Assembly: GCF_019396325.1 (NCBI RefSeq) | Contig: NZ_JAHKRO010000096.1 | Location: 1-35,008, forward strand | Length of the DNA stretch: 35,008 nucleotides | Source of the DNA: Nonomuraea ceibae | GTDB lineage: Bacteria > Actinomycetota > Actinomycetes > Streptosporangiales > Streptosporangiaceae | Reading direction: 5' to 3' | Shown here: piece by piece, positions 1-7,384 of the stretch | Numbering within the stretch: the first letter of the stretch is position 1 | Layout of the letters: every line of letters starts with the position of its first letter | Notes under the pieces: model-generated | The model's input: only the letters and a program-made list of their open reading frames with translations | The model's database searches: none | What the model was told of the DNA's origin: nothing | Translations under genes and position numbers: made by a program

Positions 1-64
1 CTAACCCCACCCCCGCCCGGGTCCGCCCCCGCCCAAACCGCCCCCATGCCCGGGTCCACCCCTT

Positions 65-177
65 GCCTCCGGCTGCGCCCCCCGAGGCCAGGACCGCCTT
101 CGCCCTCGGAACCCGCGCCCTGGCCTCCGGCTGCGCCCCAGAGGCCAGGACCGCCTTCGCCCTCGGGACCCGCGCCC
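65..177. repeat. 57-58 bp imperfect tandem duplication
   Basis: Two near-identical copies lie at about 65-120 and 123-177. Each begins GCCTCCGGCTGCGCCCC and runs through AGGACCGCCTTCGCCCTCG to ACCCGCGCCC. The second copy holds an inverted pair, GGCCTC and GAGGCC, able to form a GC hairpin. No gene is supported in 1-306; open frames here are low-complexity Pro/Arg/Gly strings. The hairpins could terminate a gene lying off the left edge, which is inference. Confidence 0.7.
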
Positions 178-306
178 GGAACCGGCCCTCGTCCGGTGCC
201 CACCCCCGCCTCAACCCCCGACCCCGTGCCCGCGTTCGCGCCACTCCGAAGCGGGGCCTGACCCCCGGACCGGGGGTCGGGGTGCGGTGCGGTGGACAAT
301 GCGGGC

Positions 307-1341
307 ATGAGCGCTCTGCTGTCCCACGTCGGAGCCGGCCTGCCGATCCTCGCCGCGCCGATGGCCGGTGGACCGAGCACCCCCGACCTGGTGGCCGCCG
401 CCGCACGCGCAGGCGGCCTCGGGTTCCTCGCCGCCGGCTACAAGAGCCCCGACCTGCTCGCCACCCAGATCCAGGCGGTACGCGCGGCGGGTGTGCCGTT
501 CGGCGTCAACGTGTTCGCCCCCAACCCGGTCCCCGTCGACCCGGCGGCCTACCGCGCGTACGCGGCCGAGGTGCGGCGCGAGGCCGACCCGTACGGCCTC
601 ACCCTGCCCGCCGACCCGATCGAGGACGACGACCACTGGGCCGACAAGCTCGACCTGCTCGTCACCGACCCCGTCCCGTGGGTGTCGTTCACCTTCGGCC
701 TGCCCGGCAGCGCGGCCGTCACGGCCCTGCGTGACGCCGGGACCACCGTCCTGCAGACCGTCACCACCGCCGACGAGGCCCGCGCAGCCGCCGACGCGGG
801 CGTGGATGCGCTCATCGTCCAGGCCCCCGCCGCCGGCGGCCACTCCGCCACCCTGACCCCGGCCACCCCGCCGCCGCTGTCCGTCACCCTCCCCGACCTG
901 ATCACCCAGGTACGCCAGGCTGTCGGCGGCCTCCCGATCATCGGCGCGGGCGGGATCGCCACCGCCGCCGACGTGGCCGCCACCCTGCGCGCCGGAGCCG
1001 AAGCCGCCATGGTCGGCACCGTCCTGCTGCGCACCCACGAAAGCGGCGCCTCCGAACCGCACAAGAACGCCCTCACCGACCCGGCCTTCGACGGCACGGT
1101 CGTCACCCGCGCCTTCACCGGCCGCCCCGCCCGCGCCCTGCGCAACCATTTCACCGACCGCTACGACGCCGTCGCCCCGCCCGGCTACCCCGCCCTGCAC
1201 CACCTCACCAGCCCGCTCCGCAAGGCCGCCACCGCCGCCGGCGACACCCGGCTCATCCACCTCTGGGCGGGCACCGGCCACCGCCACGCCCGCCCGGAAC
1301 CCACCCCCGAAACCCTCACCCGCCTCGCCGCCGCGCTCTGA
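307..1341 (+). CDS. Nitronate monooxygenase (2-nitropropane dioxygenase family)
   Basis: This 344-aa protein belongs to the FMN-dependent NPD/nitronate monooxygenase family, which oxidises alkyl nitronates (such as propionate-3-nitronate) to carbonyl compounds with release of nitrite. The N-terminus shows the family pattern PILAAPMAGGPS, followed by AGGLGFLAAGYK. The central AAGGH (IVQAPAAGGHSA) carries the histidine typical of the catalytic base, and IGAGGIATAADVAA with AAMVGTVLL forms the FMN-phosphate barrel end. ATG 307 is chosen because its product starts directly at the TIM-barrel edge; an in-frame GTG at 292 is possible, and neither has a clear Shine-Dalgarno site. It stands alone and converges with the TetR gene across a repeat-rich gap. 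It is probably cytosolic detoxification; the substrate is not visible from sequence. Confidence 0.88.
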   Translation: MSALLSHVGAGLPILAAPMAGGPSTPDLVAAAARAGGLGFLAAGYKSPDLLATQIQAVRAAGVPFGVNVFAPNPVPVDPAAYRAYAAEVRREADPYGLTLPADPIEDDDHWADKLDLLVTDPVPWVSFTFGLPGSAAVTALRDAGTTVLQTVTTADEARAAADAGVDALIVQAPAAGGHSATLTPATPPPLSVTLPDLITQVRQAVGGLPIIGAGGIATAADVAATLRAGAEAAMVGTVLLRTHESGASEPHKNALTDPAFDGTVVTRAFTGRPARALRNHFTDRYDAVAPPGYPALHHLTSPLRKAATAAGDTRLIHLWAGTGHRHARPEPTPETLTRLAAAL

Positions 1342-1439
1342 CCTCTCCGCACGGGCCCGAACGCTCGTAGACCAGCAGCCTGCCCCGCCGAGGCCACCAG
1401 CCGCCCGCCCTCCGTAGGCCGTCCCCCAGGCTGGACGCC

Positions 1440-1715
1440 ACCCGAGCTGGGCGAACCCGAGCTGGGCGCACCTGTGCGTGGCGCATCCGTGCCGGGCCCA
1501 CCCTGAGCGGGGCCATCCCGTGTAAGGGCGCACTCCCGTGCGGGGCCTCCTCATGCGGGCCTCCTAGGGCGCAGCTTCCCCGTGCGGGGCTCTTCGTGTG
1601 GAGCCTTCTTGTGCGGGCCTTCCAGGGCGGAGCTTCCCCGTGTAGGAGCGCACCCCGTGCGGCCACCCCGTGCGGCCACCCCGTGCGGCCACCCCGTGCG
1701 GCCACCCCGTGCGGG
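1440..1715. repeat. Degenerate GC-rich repeats with a perfect 13-bp tandem array
   Basis: The 423-bp gap between the convergent stops at 1341 and 1765 is filled with variants of words such as GAGCTGGGCG, CCCGTGCGGGGC and GGGCGCAGCTTCCCCGTG. At 1653-1714 this becomes an exact array: GTGCGG recurs at 1657, 1670, 1683, 1696 and 1709, a 13-bp period of unit GTGCGGCCACCCC. Frames through it read as His/Gly/Pro/Arg strings without domains. It is either an expanding minisatellite or the remnant of a repeat-protein gene. Confidence 0.8.
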
Positions 1716-1764
1716 GGCGCTCCGAGCGCAGCGGGCTGCCCGGTGCCGGGGGGTGCGCTCGGGG

Positions 1765-2340
1765 TCAGGCGGGGGGTGGGGTGGGTGGGAGGAGGGCGTC
1801 GCAGGTGGTGGTGATGAGGGTGTCGACCGTCGCGGGCGGGGGGCGGTGGTCCAGGAGGTGGCGGCGGACGGCGGCGTACGGGACGTCGATCGTGGCGAAG
1901 GTCAGGCGCTCCCGGTCCACGTCCGGGTGGCGGGCGGTGTAGGCGTCCAGGGCGTCGCCCACTTCGGCGTTGAGGGTGGCGAGGTCGGGGCCGAGTTCGG
2001 CGGGCCATCGGGCGGCCAGGTCGTGGCGCCGGTGGAGCAGCAGCAGGGCGCCTTCGGCGGGGTGGCGGCGGCACCAGCGGGGGGTGTGCAGTGCCGCCTC
2101 GCGGGCGTCGCCGGCGGTGAGCGCGTCGACGAAGCCGCGCTGGAAGCTCCGTACGGTGCGGATCCACAGGGTGGCGAGCATGAGGTCGCGGGAGCCGAAC
2201 CGGTGGTACAGGGACCCGGTCGGCGCGCCGAGCCGGGCGGCGACGGCGCCCATGGTGGCGGCCGGGGGGCCGTCGGCGGCCGTGATGGCCAGGGCGGCGT
2301 CGAGGATCTGGTCGCGGTCGAACTTGGCTGCTCTGCCCAC
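1765..2340 (-). CDS. TetR/AcrR-family transcriptional regulator
   Basis: This 191-aa repressor-type protein has an N-terminal TetR helix-turn-helix at about residues 5-50. The visible pattern is FDRDQILDAALAITAADG, then MGAVAARLGAPTGSLYHRFGSRDLM, which contains the recognition helix. The rest is the helical ligand and dimerisation domain, Ala/Arg/Leu-rich and without a recognisable ligand signature. GTG 2340 is chosen because it begins the standard short TetR N-terminus (VGRAAKFDRDQ); the frame stays open upstream, but that part is only the divergent promoter. It is transcribed away from the NTF2-like gene at 2407 with a 66-bp gap between them, so autoregulation and control of that neighbour are likely. 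The ligand is unknown. Confidence 0.88.
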   Translation of the reverse strand: MGRAAKFDRDQILDAALAITAADGPPAATMGAVAARLGAPTGSLYHRFGSRDLMLATLWIRTVRSFQRGFVDALTAGDAREAALHTPRWCRRHPAEGALLLLHRRHDLAARWPAELGPDLATLNAEVGDALDAYTARHPDVDRERLTFATIDVPYAAVRRHLLDHRPPPATVDTLITTTCDALLPPTPPPA

Positions 2341-2406
2341 GCGGTGTACCTTCCGGTAATAATAGTGAGTGCGTTCTAGAATATCGCATCTACAAAGGGA
2401 GTCCGC
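2341..2406. promoter_or_regulatory. Divergent promoter/operator region, TetR and NTF2-like genes
   Basis: This short AT-richer stretch lies between divergent starts. It contains CCGGTAATAATAGTGAGTGC and the perfect 8-bp palindrome TTCTAGAA at 2374-2381 inside GCG-TTCTAGAA-TATCGC, a plausible TetR operator. AAAGGGAG at about 2395-2402 is the Shine-Dalgarno site for ATG 2407. Binding by the TetR protein is inference from position. Confidence 0.5.
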
Positions 2407-2811
2407 ATGTCCACGGCGTCCGAGGTCGTCCGAGGCTTTTACCGCGCCGCCCAGGCGGGCGACGGCGGCGCGATCCTCGCGCTGCTGCATCCGGAGTTCC
2501 GCGCCCGCACCGCGCCGGGGATGCCGTGCGGGGCGGGAGGCGCGTTCGAGGGGCCGGAGGAGACGCTGGTCCGGGTGTGGGGTGCGGTGTTCGCCGCGTA
2601 CGACACCGCGCCCTACGCCGAGAGCTGGCACGAGACCGCCGACGGCCTGGTGGTGGTCACCGGCTCCTACCGGGGCGTGTCGCGCGGGAGCGGCCGCGCG
2701 TACGAGGCGGAGTTCGCCCATCTGTGGCGTGTCACCGACGGCCGGATCTCCTGGCTGCACCAGTACACCGACACCGCCCGCTGGCACGAGGCCCTGGCCG
2801 CAACCGCCTGA
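2407..2811 (+). CDS. NTF2-like / SnoaL-like domain protein
   Basis: This 134-aa protein fits one NTF2-like fold (cone of helices plus curved sheet). The start MSTASEVVRGFYRAAQAGD matches the first helix of SnoaL-type proteins, LLHPEFRARTAP follows, and the C-terminal strands include YEAEFAHLWRVTDGRISWLHQYTD, typical of this family. Members are ketosteroid-isomerase-like enzymes, polyketide cyclases or small ligand-binding proteins, and function cannot be fixed from sequence. The ATG has a good Shine-Dalgarno site (AAAGGGAG). It is divergent from the TetR gene, which probably regulates it, and is followed 37 bp later by an AraC-type gene on the same strand. Confidence 0.82.
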   Translation: MSTASEVVRGFYRAAQAGDGGAILALLHPEFRARTAPGMPCGAGGAFEGPEETLVRVWGAVFAAYDTAPYAESWHETADGLVVVTGSYRGVSRGSGRAYEAEFAHLWRVTDGRISWLHQYTDTARWHEALAATA

Positions 2812-2848
2812 GCCGCCCCCGGCGGGGTCGCGGATAGGCTGCGCTGTC

Positions 2849-3547
2849 GTGGAAGCGGTGGCCGGGCGGTTCGTCATCGGCGAGGGGTACGCGTTCTACC
2901 GGGGGCCGTCGGCGGGCGTCGGCGAGCATCGGCACGCCGCCTACCAGGTGACCGCCGCCGACGTGGGCGAAGCGGTCGTGGTGGACGAGTCGGGCGCCTG
3001 CCATCGGGGCGCGGCGGTGATCGTGCCGCCCCTGGTGCGCCACCGCATGCCGGCGGCGGCCGGGCTGCGCACCTGGTTCGTGGAGCCGCAGTGCGCGTTC
3101 GCCGCCGTGCTGCGCGCCCGCTGCGGGACCGGCGTCACGGTGGCGGGCGACCTGCGCGGGCTGCGGGAGGAGGACGTGCGGTTCGCCGGCCGGCCGTCCG
3201 GCGCGCTCGACCCCAGGCTGCTGGCGGCGATGGAGGCGCTGGCCCGCCCGGGTGTACGGGTCGCCGCCGCGGCGGCCGAGGCCGGGCTGTCCCCGCAACG
3301 CCTGCGCGCCCTGGCCGTGCGGCAGCTCGGGATGCCGCTCGCGCGCTGGCGGATCTGGCGCTGCCTCACGCGGGCGGCCAGGGCGTTGAGCGAGGGACGC
3401 TCGATCGCCGAAGCCGCGGTCGACGGCGGCTTCGCCGACCAGGCGCACTTCCATCGGCGGCTGCGCGAGATGATCGGGCTCACCCCGGCGGCCGTGGTCC
3501 CGATGGTGCGCCGGTCAGCCCCGCGCGGCGACGTACACGGAGATTGA
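2849..3547 (+). CDS. AraC-family transcriptional regulator
   Basis: The 232-aa protein has an N-terminal cupin-like sensor (GEHRHAAYQVT, then GAAVIVPPLVRHRMP) and a C-terminal double helix-turn-helix at about residues 130-220. The second HTH reads RSIAEAAVDGGFADQAHFHRRLREMIGLTPAAV, the standard AraC signature with F/H contacts and the G-x-TP end. GTG 2849 is the first start after the preceding stop and gives the natural cupin N-terminus. Its last 33 bp overlap the 3' end of the convergent methyltransferase gene. The effector is unknown; the small cupin plus HTH layout is common for actinobacterial AraC proteins. Confidence 0.85.
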   Translation: MEAVAGRFVIGEGYAFYRGPSAGVGEHRHAAYQVTAADVGEAVVVDESGACHRGAAVIVPPLVRHRMPAAAGLRTWFVEPQCAFAAVLRARCGTGVTVAGDLRGLREEDVRFAGRPSGALDPRLLAAMEALARPGVRVAAAAAEAGLSPQRLRALAVRQLGMPLARWRIWRCLTRAARALSEGRSIAEAAVDGGFADQAHFHRRLREMIGLTPAAVVPMVRRSAPRGDVHGD

Positions 3548-4171
3548 GCCGGTCACCGTGGGCACCACGGCGGCCTCCCGTACGTCATCGAACCCCGCGC
3601 CGGTCATCAGCGCGGGCAGCACGCCGTCGGCGTTGGGCTGGGTGTCCTGCCGCCCGTCGGCGAGCTGCACGGCGCGGAACGCCAGCCGCATCAGCGCGGT
3701 CCGCTGCAGCCCGTAGTCGGCGATCACCAGCTTGCCGCCGGGCCGCAGGACGGCGTGCGCCGAGGCGAGGATCGCCCGTTTCATCGGCAGCGGGCACTGG
3801 TGGAGGACCAGGCTCGACACGGCGGTGTCGGCGGAGCCGGGGGCGATGAGCTCGGTCAGCGCGTCGCCCATGCCGAGCAGCCAGCGCGGGGCGTGCGGGG
3901 CGTCGCCGGACTTGCGCCGGGCCAGCGCCAGCGTGTCCGGGTCGGGGTCGACGCCGACGATCCGGGCCTGGGGTTCGAGGCGGTGCAGGAGCAGCGCCTG
4001 GGTGCCGGTGCCGCAGCCGACGTCCACGATCGTGTCGCCCGGCCGGGGCGCCACCTGCGCGGCCACCAGGCGGCGCCAGAGCCGTTCCCGGGTGAGGGCG
4101 AGCAGCACCGGGTCGTACAGCCGGGTGAGGCCGAGGCGGCCCAGGGCGGGGGTGAAGGTCTGTTCAGACAT
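3515..4171 (-). CDS. Class I SAM-dependent methyltransferase
   Basis: The protein is 218 aa. Motif I (VDVGCGTGTQ, about residues 49-58) binds S-adenosylmethionine; the acidic VGVDPDPDTL (motif II) and the late motif LRPGGKLVIADYG complete the Rossmann-fold methyltransferase core of the UbiE/Methyltransf_11-25 type. The N-terminal LYDPVLLALTRERLWRRL is shared by small actinobacterial methyltransferases. The acceptor cannot be told. ATG 4171 is the only sensible start, with no strong Shine-Dalgarno site. The 3' end overlaps the convergent AraC gene. Confidence 0.87.
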   Translation of the reverse strand: MSEQTFTPALGRLGLTRLYDPVLLALTRERLWRRLVAAQVAPRPGDTIVDVGCGTGTQALLLHRLEPQARIVGVDPDPDTLALARRKSGDAPHAPRWLLGMGDALTELIAPGSADTAVSSLVLHQCPLPMKRAILASAHAVLRPGGKLVIADYGLQRTALMRLAFRAVQLADGRQDTQPNADGVLPALMTGAGFDDVREAAVVPTVTGSISVYVAARG

Positions 4172-4241
4172 GGGCGCAGTATCGGCCGCCCGGCGGCGCG
4201 CGGTCTTGAACGGAACGCTCGCCCCTGAGGGGAGAGGGGGC

Positions 4242-4949
4242 TCAGGTGGGCAGGGTCGCGGTGGTGGTGAACCCCGGCTCCAGGTGCGCGGTGTCGTTGA
4301 AGCGGCGCAGGACCCAGCGGGCGCCGGTCAGGACCAGGTGCGACACCGACCCGTTGTCCGCGCCGAGGAACGCGAACGGCCGCGACCCCGTGGCCTGGGC
4401 CAGCGCCTCGGCGATCACCCCGGCGTGGGTGACGACGACGATCCGCCCGTCCGGGTGGGCGGCGGCGAGCCGGGCGAGCGCGTCGCGGACCCGGCCGGAG
4501 AAGGCCGCCGCGGGCTCAGCGCCCGGGATCGCGTCCCAGCGTTCCTCGGCCGTCATCCGCCGGGCGGCCGGATGCCCTTCGGCGACCATCCGCCGGAACA
4601 GGCCGCCCTCCCACTCGCCCAGGTGCACCTCGCGCAGCCCCGGCTCCACGACCGGCGTCAGGCCGAGCCGGGCGGCCAGCGGCGCGGCGGTCTGGACGGT
4701 GCGCCGCAGCGTCGTCACGTAGACGGCGTCGACGCGCTCGGCGGCGAGCCGCCGCGCCACCCGTTCGGCCTGCTCGCGGCCCTCGGGCGCGAGCTCCGGG
4801 TCGCCGTGGCCGTCCACCAGCGGGAACGGCCGGTCCGGGCGCGCCGGCTCGGACTCGCCGTGCCGCACCAGCAGAACCTCGGCGGCCCCGGGCGGCGTAC
4901 GGAACCGGCTCTGCCGGTACGCGACCGGCTTGTCACTCACAGATCCCAC
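4242..4949 (-). CDS. Histidine phosphatase family protein (phosphoglycerate mutase-like)
   Basis: This 235-aa member of the histidine phosphatase superfamily forms a phospho-histidine intermediate while hydrolysing a phosphomonoester. It shows LLVRHGES with the catalytic RHG at residues 29-31, a second arginine region TTLRRTVQTA near 79-88, the acid REVHLGEWEG around 106-115, and the C-terminal histidine in VVVTHAGVI (H175). GTG 4949 is taken as start; GTG 4940 is an in-frame alternative. The substrate is not predictable: the family spans sugar phosphatases, cobalamin-pathway phosphatases and broad phosphatases. It is divergent from the symporter gene at 5102. Confidence 0.88.
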   Translation of the reverse strand: MGSVSDKPVAYRQSRFRTPPGAAEVLLVRHGESEPARPDRPFPLVDGHGDPELAPEGREQAERVARRLAAERVDAVYVTTLRRTVQTAAPLAARLGLTPVVEPGLREVHLGEWEGGLFRRMVAEGHPAARRMTAEERWDAIPGAEPAAAFSGRVRDALARLAAAHPDGRIVVVTHAGVIAEALAQATGSRPFAFLGADNGSVSHLVLTGARWVLRRFNDTAHLEPGFTTTATLPT

Positions 4950-5101
4950 AGCTACCGAACATTACTCTACTGATCGGTCCGCGCCCGAGCCCGTAGGCCG
5001 ATTCGTTGCCGGGCCCGGTCTTGACGCGCCCGAGATCACCGGCAAGCATCACCGCAACCGGACCGGCAGCCGCCGCCCGGCGCGGCAAGGAAGGTGATCG
5101 C
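4950..5101. promoter_or_regulatory. Divergent promoter region, phosphatase and symporter
   Basis: This 152-bp intergenic region lies between divergent starts. At about 4954-4980 there is a spaced inverted repeat, ACCGAAC then GATCGGT (6 of 7 positions symmetric, about 12 bp apart), in an AT-richer patch. GGCAAGGAAGGTGA at about 5085-5097 is the Shine-Dalgarno region that decides GTG 5102 for the symporter. No regulator can be assigned. Confidence 0.4.
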
Positions 5102-6469
5102 GTGGCCCAGCCCGGCACGCCCTCCGCCCCGGCGCGGACACCCGCGTGGCGCTACGCCATCGGGATGTTGGGCACGTCCATCCCGATCAACATGATCAAG
5201 GGATCGATGATCCTCTTCTACGTCGACATCCTCGGGCTCGACGTCCGGGCGTACGGCGCGGTCATGGTGATCTACGCGGTCATCGACGCGATCGACAACC
5301 CGCTGCTCGGCCACCTCTCCGACCGCACCAGGACCCGGTACGGCCGGCGCCGGCCCTGGCTGCTCGCCGGCGCGCCGATGCTCGCCGCCTGCATGATCGC
5401 GTTCTTCTCCGCGCCGGAGTCGCTGGACGGCATCGGGCTCGTGCTGTGGTTCGCGGTGTTCGCGATCCTGTGCGAGGCTTTCGACTCGATGCTCAACGCC
5501 AACTACGGCGCGCTGCTGCCCGAGCTCTACCCGAAGGAGCGCGACCGGGCGGTCGCCAACAGCCTGCGCCAGGGCTTCCAGCTCGTCGCCCTGGTCATCT
5601 CGCTCGCCGTCACCCCGGTGCTCACCACCGGCGTGTTCGGCACCGAGGACAGCACCGAGGGCTTCCGGACCACCGCGATCATCTACGGCGTGATCGCGTT
5701 CGCCGTCATCGCGTTCATGGCGCTCGGCGCGCGCGAGCGGCCCCGCTACTCCACCCGGGAGCGGCCCCGGCTGCTGCCCAGCGTGTGGTCGATCGTGCGC
5801 AACCGGATGTTCTGGACGGTCGGGCTCACCGGGGCCTGCTACGGGATCGCGATGGCGCTCGTGCTCTCCGGCATCCAGCTCTACGTCCGCTACTCGCTCG
5901 GGCTGCCCGTCGGCAACGCCCTCTACCTCCAGGGCATCGTCATCCTCGTCACGGCGGGCGGCCTCGTCGTGTGGACGCGCGTCGTGGCCAGGCGCGGCGC
6001 CCTGCGGGCCTGGCGGCTCGCCTTCGCGGTCCTCGCGGCCGGCTTCGCCGCCCTGTTCCTCGCCACCGACCTCGTCACCGCCATCGCCGCCGGGGTGCTC
6101 GTCGGAGCCGGCTGGTCGGGGATGCTCGCCACGAACGACCTCATCGTCGCCCGGGTCCTGGACGCCGACGCGGTGCGCAACGGGGAGCACCGCGAAGGGC
6201 TCTTCCTGTCGGCGTTCGGGTTCTTCGGCCGGCTCAACGGGATCGTGACCGGGCTCGCGCTCACCTCGCTGGGCGTCTTCTTCGGCTACAACTCGGGCGA
6301 CGACCCCGGCGCCGACCCGGGCCTCGCCTTCCGCGTCTACCTGTGCGTCTACCCGTTCGCCCTGACGGCCGCCGGCGCGGTCGCGGCACGCTTCGTCTCG
6401 GTCCCGCTGGAGACGGTTCCCCTGGAGACCGGCCCGGCGGGCGAGGCGGCGGGGGAGCGTTCCCCGTGA
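5102..6469 (+). CDS. GPH-family sugar:cation symporter (MelB-like MFS)
   Basis: This inner-membrane carrier of 455 aa with about 12 hydrophobic segments belongs to the glycoside-pentoside-hexuronide:cation symporter family. The key signature is at residues 62-86: two membrane aspartates in DAIDNPLLGHLSDRT, equivalent to the cation-site region of MelB, followed by RYGRRRPWLLAG. GTG 5102 is chosen because AAGGAAGGTGA lies just upstream and the product then starts at the first membrane segment; an earlier in-frame ATG at 5006 would add a non-membrane Arg/Ala leader. Its stop codon overlaps the GTG of the ChbG-like gene by 4 bp, so the two are translationally coupled. The cargo is probably a glycoside or amino-sugar oligomer processed by that neighbour. 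Confidence 0.88.
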   Translation: MAQPGTPSAPARTPAWRYAIGMLGTSIPINMIKGSMILFYVDILGLDVRAYGAVMVIYAVIDAIDNPLLGHLSDRTRTRYGRRRPWLLAGAPMLAACMIAFFSAPESLDGIGLVLWFAVFAILCEAFDSMLNANYGALLPELYPKERDRAVANSLRQGFQLVALVISLAVTPVLTTGVFGTEDSTEGFRTTAIIYGVIAFAVIAFMALGARERPRYSTRERPRLLPSVWSIVRNRMFWTVGLTGACYGIAMALVLSGIQLYVRYSLGLPVGNALYLQGIVILVTAGGLVVWTRVVARRGALRAWRLAFAVLAAGFAALFLATDLVTAIAAGVLVGAGWSGMLATNDLIVARVLDADAVRNGEHREGLFLSAFGFFGRLNGIVTGLALTSLGVFFGYNSGDDPGADPGLAFRVYLCVYPFALTAAGAVAARFVSVPLETVPLETGPAGEAAGERSP

Positions 6470-7296
6470 GGCGGCGGGTGGTGATCACGGCGGACGACCT
6501 CGGCAGGGAGCCCGGGACGACGGACGTCATCGCCGGCCTGCTCGCCGAGGGGCACGTCAGCGCGACGACGCTCATCTGCGTCTCGCCCGAGGCCGATCGG
6601 GCCGTCGCCCGGGTGCGCGAGCTCGGCGTCGTGCCCCGGGTGCACGTGACGCTCACCAGCGAGCGCGGGCTCCCGCGCTGGCGGCCGCTGAACGGCGGGG
6701 CGAGCCTCGCCGACCCCGACGGCACGCTCAGCGACGACCCGATGGTGCTCGGGGCGCGCGGCGAGGCGGGCGACGTCATCGGCGAGGCGGACGCGCAACT
6801 GCGCTGGATGCGCGAGCGCGGCGCCGCGCCCGTCGCGGCCGACTCCCACGCCGGCACCCTGTACGGGCTGCACGGCAGGTCATGGCTGGCCGAGGCGCTC
6901 GAGTGGTGCGCCCGCCACGGCCTCGCCTTCCGGCTGCCCCGCGACCCGGAGCCGTACTTCGGCGGGCCGCTGCCGCCCCCGCTGGCCGCGGCGCACGAGC
7001 GGGCCGTCGCGTACGCCGACGCCCTGGGCGTCGCCATCCCCCGGACGATCGCCACCAACCGGCGCACGGCCGCCGACCTGGGCGGCTACGAGCGGCTCCG
7101 GGACGACTACCTGCGCCGGCTCGCCGCCCTGCCGGAGGGCGCCAGCGAGCTGTTCCTGCATCCGTCGAGCGAGGACGCGGTCACCGGCCCCGACGGCGTC
7201 GTCCGCACGTGGGAGGCGCGGCTGCTGCGGGACCCGGTGTGGCTCGACGCCCTCCGCAGCGAGGACGTCGAGGTGGTCCCGGGCTGGTGGCCCTGA
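6466..7296 (+). CDS. ChbG/YdjC-family carbohydrate deacetylase
   Basis: The 276-aa protein belongs to the YdjC/ChbG/HpnK metal-dependent deacetylase family. In E. coli ChbG removes an acetyl group from chitobiose-6-phosphate before GH4 cleavage. The N-terminus VVITADDLG carries the metal/catalytic aspartates (D10, D11); VPRVHVTLTSE gives H60 and VAADSHAGTLYGLHG gives D126 and H128, the pattern of the family's Asp-His-His metal site. GTG 6466 overlaps the symporter stop (GTGA), with GGGGGAGCG as Shine-Dalgarno site. The family also contains members acting on other N-acetylated sugars, so chitobiose as substrate is inference, strengthened by the GH4/kinase operon 2 kb away. Confidence 0.85.
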   Translation: MRRRVVITADDLGREPGTTDVIAGLLAEGHVSATTLICVSPEADRAVARVRELGVVPRVHVTLTSERGLPRWRPLNGGASLADPDGTLSDDPMVLGARGEAGDVIGEADAQLRWMRERGAAPVAADSHAGTLYGLHGRSWLAEALEWCARHGLAFRLPRDPEPYFGGPLPPPLAAAHERAVAYADALGVAIPRTIATNRRTAADLGGYERLRDDYLRRLAALPEGASELFLHPSSEDAVTGPDGVVRTWEARLLRDPVWLDALRSEDVEVVPGWWP

Positions 7297-7306
7297 TCCC
7301 GGCCGA

Positions 7307-7333
7307 GCTGGGCCTGGCCCCGTAAGGCCCAGC
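7307..7333. terminator. Bidirectional terminator hairpin
   Basis: A perfect 9-bp stem, GCTGGGCCT (7307-7315) and AGGCCCAGC (7325-7333), with a 9-nt loop lies between the convergent stops at 7296 and 7385. It has no T-run, as is usual in high-GC actinomycetes. It can serve both genes. Confidence 0.65.
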
Positions 7334-7384
7334 CGGCGTGCGGCCCGCTGCCAGTGCCGGCCGACTGCGAGTGCCGGCCCGCCG

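Noticed and set aside
211..1554. 447-residue minus-strand frame over the nitronate monooxygenase
   Set aside because: Gly/Arg/Ala string without domains opposite a recognisable enzyme.
1653..1714. Possible CRISPR array
   Set aside because: Period of 13 bp leaves no room for spacers; units are contiguous.
5036..6190. Long minus-strand frame opposite the symporter
   Set aside because: Asp/Glu/Arg/Gly-rich composition without domains, exactly complementary to a well-supported membrane protein; it is a GC-bias shadow.
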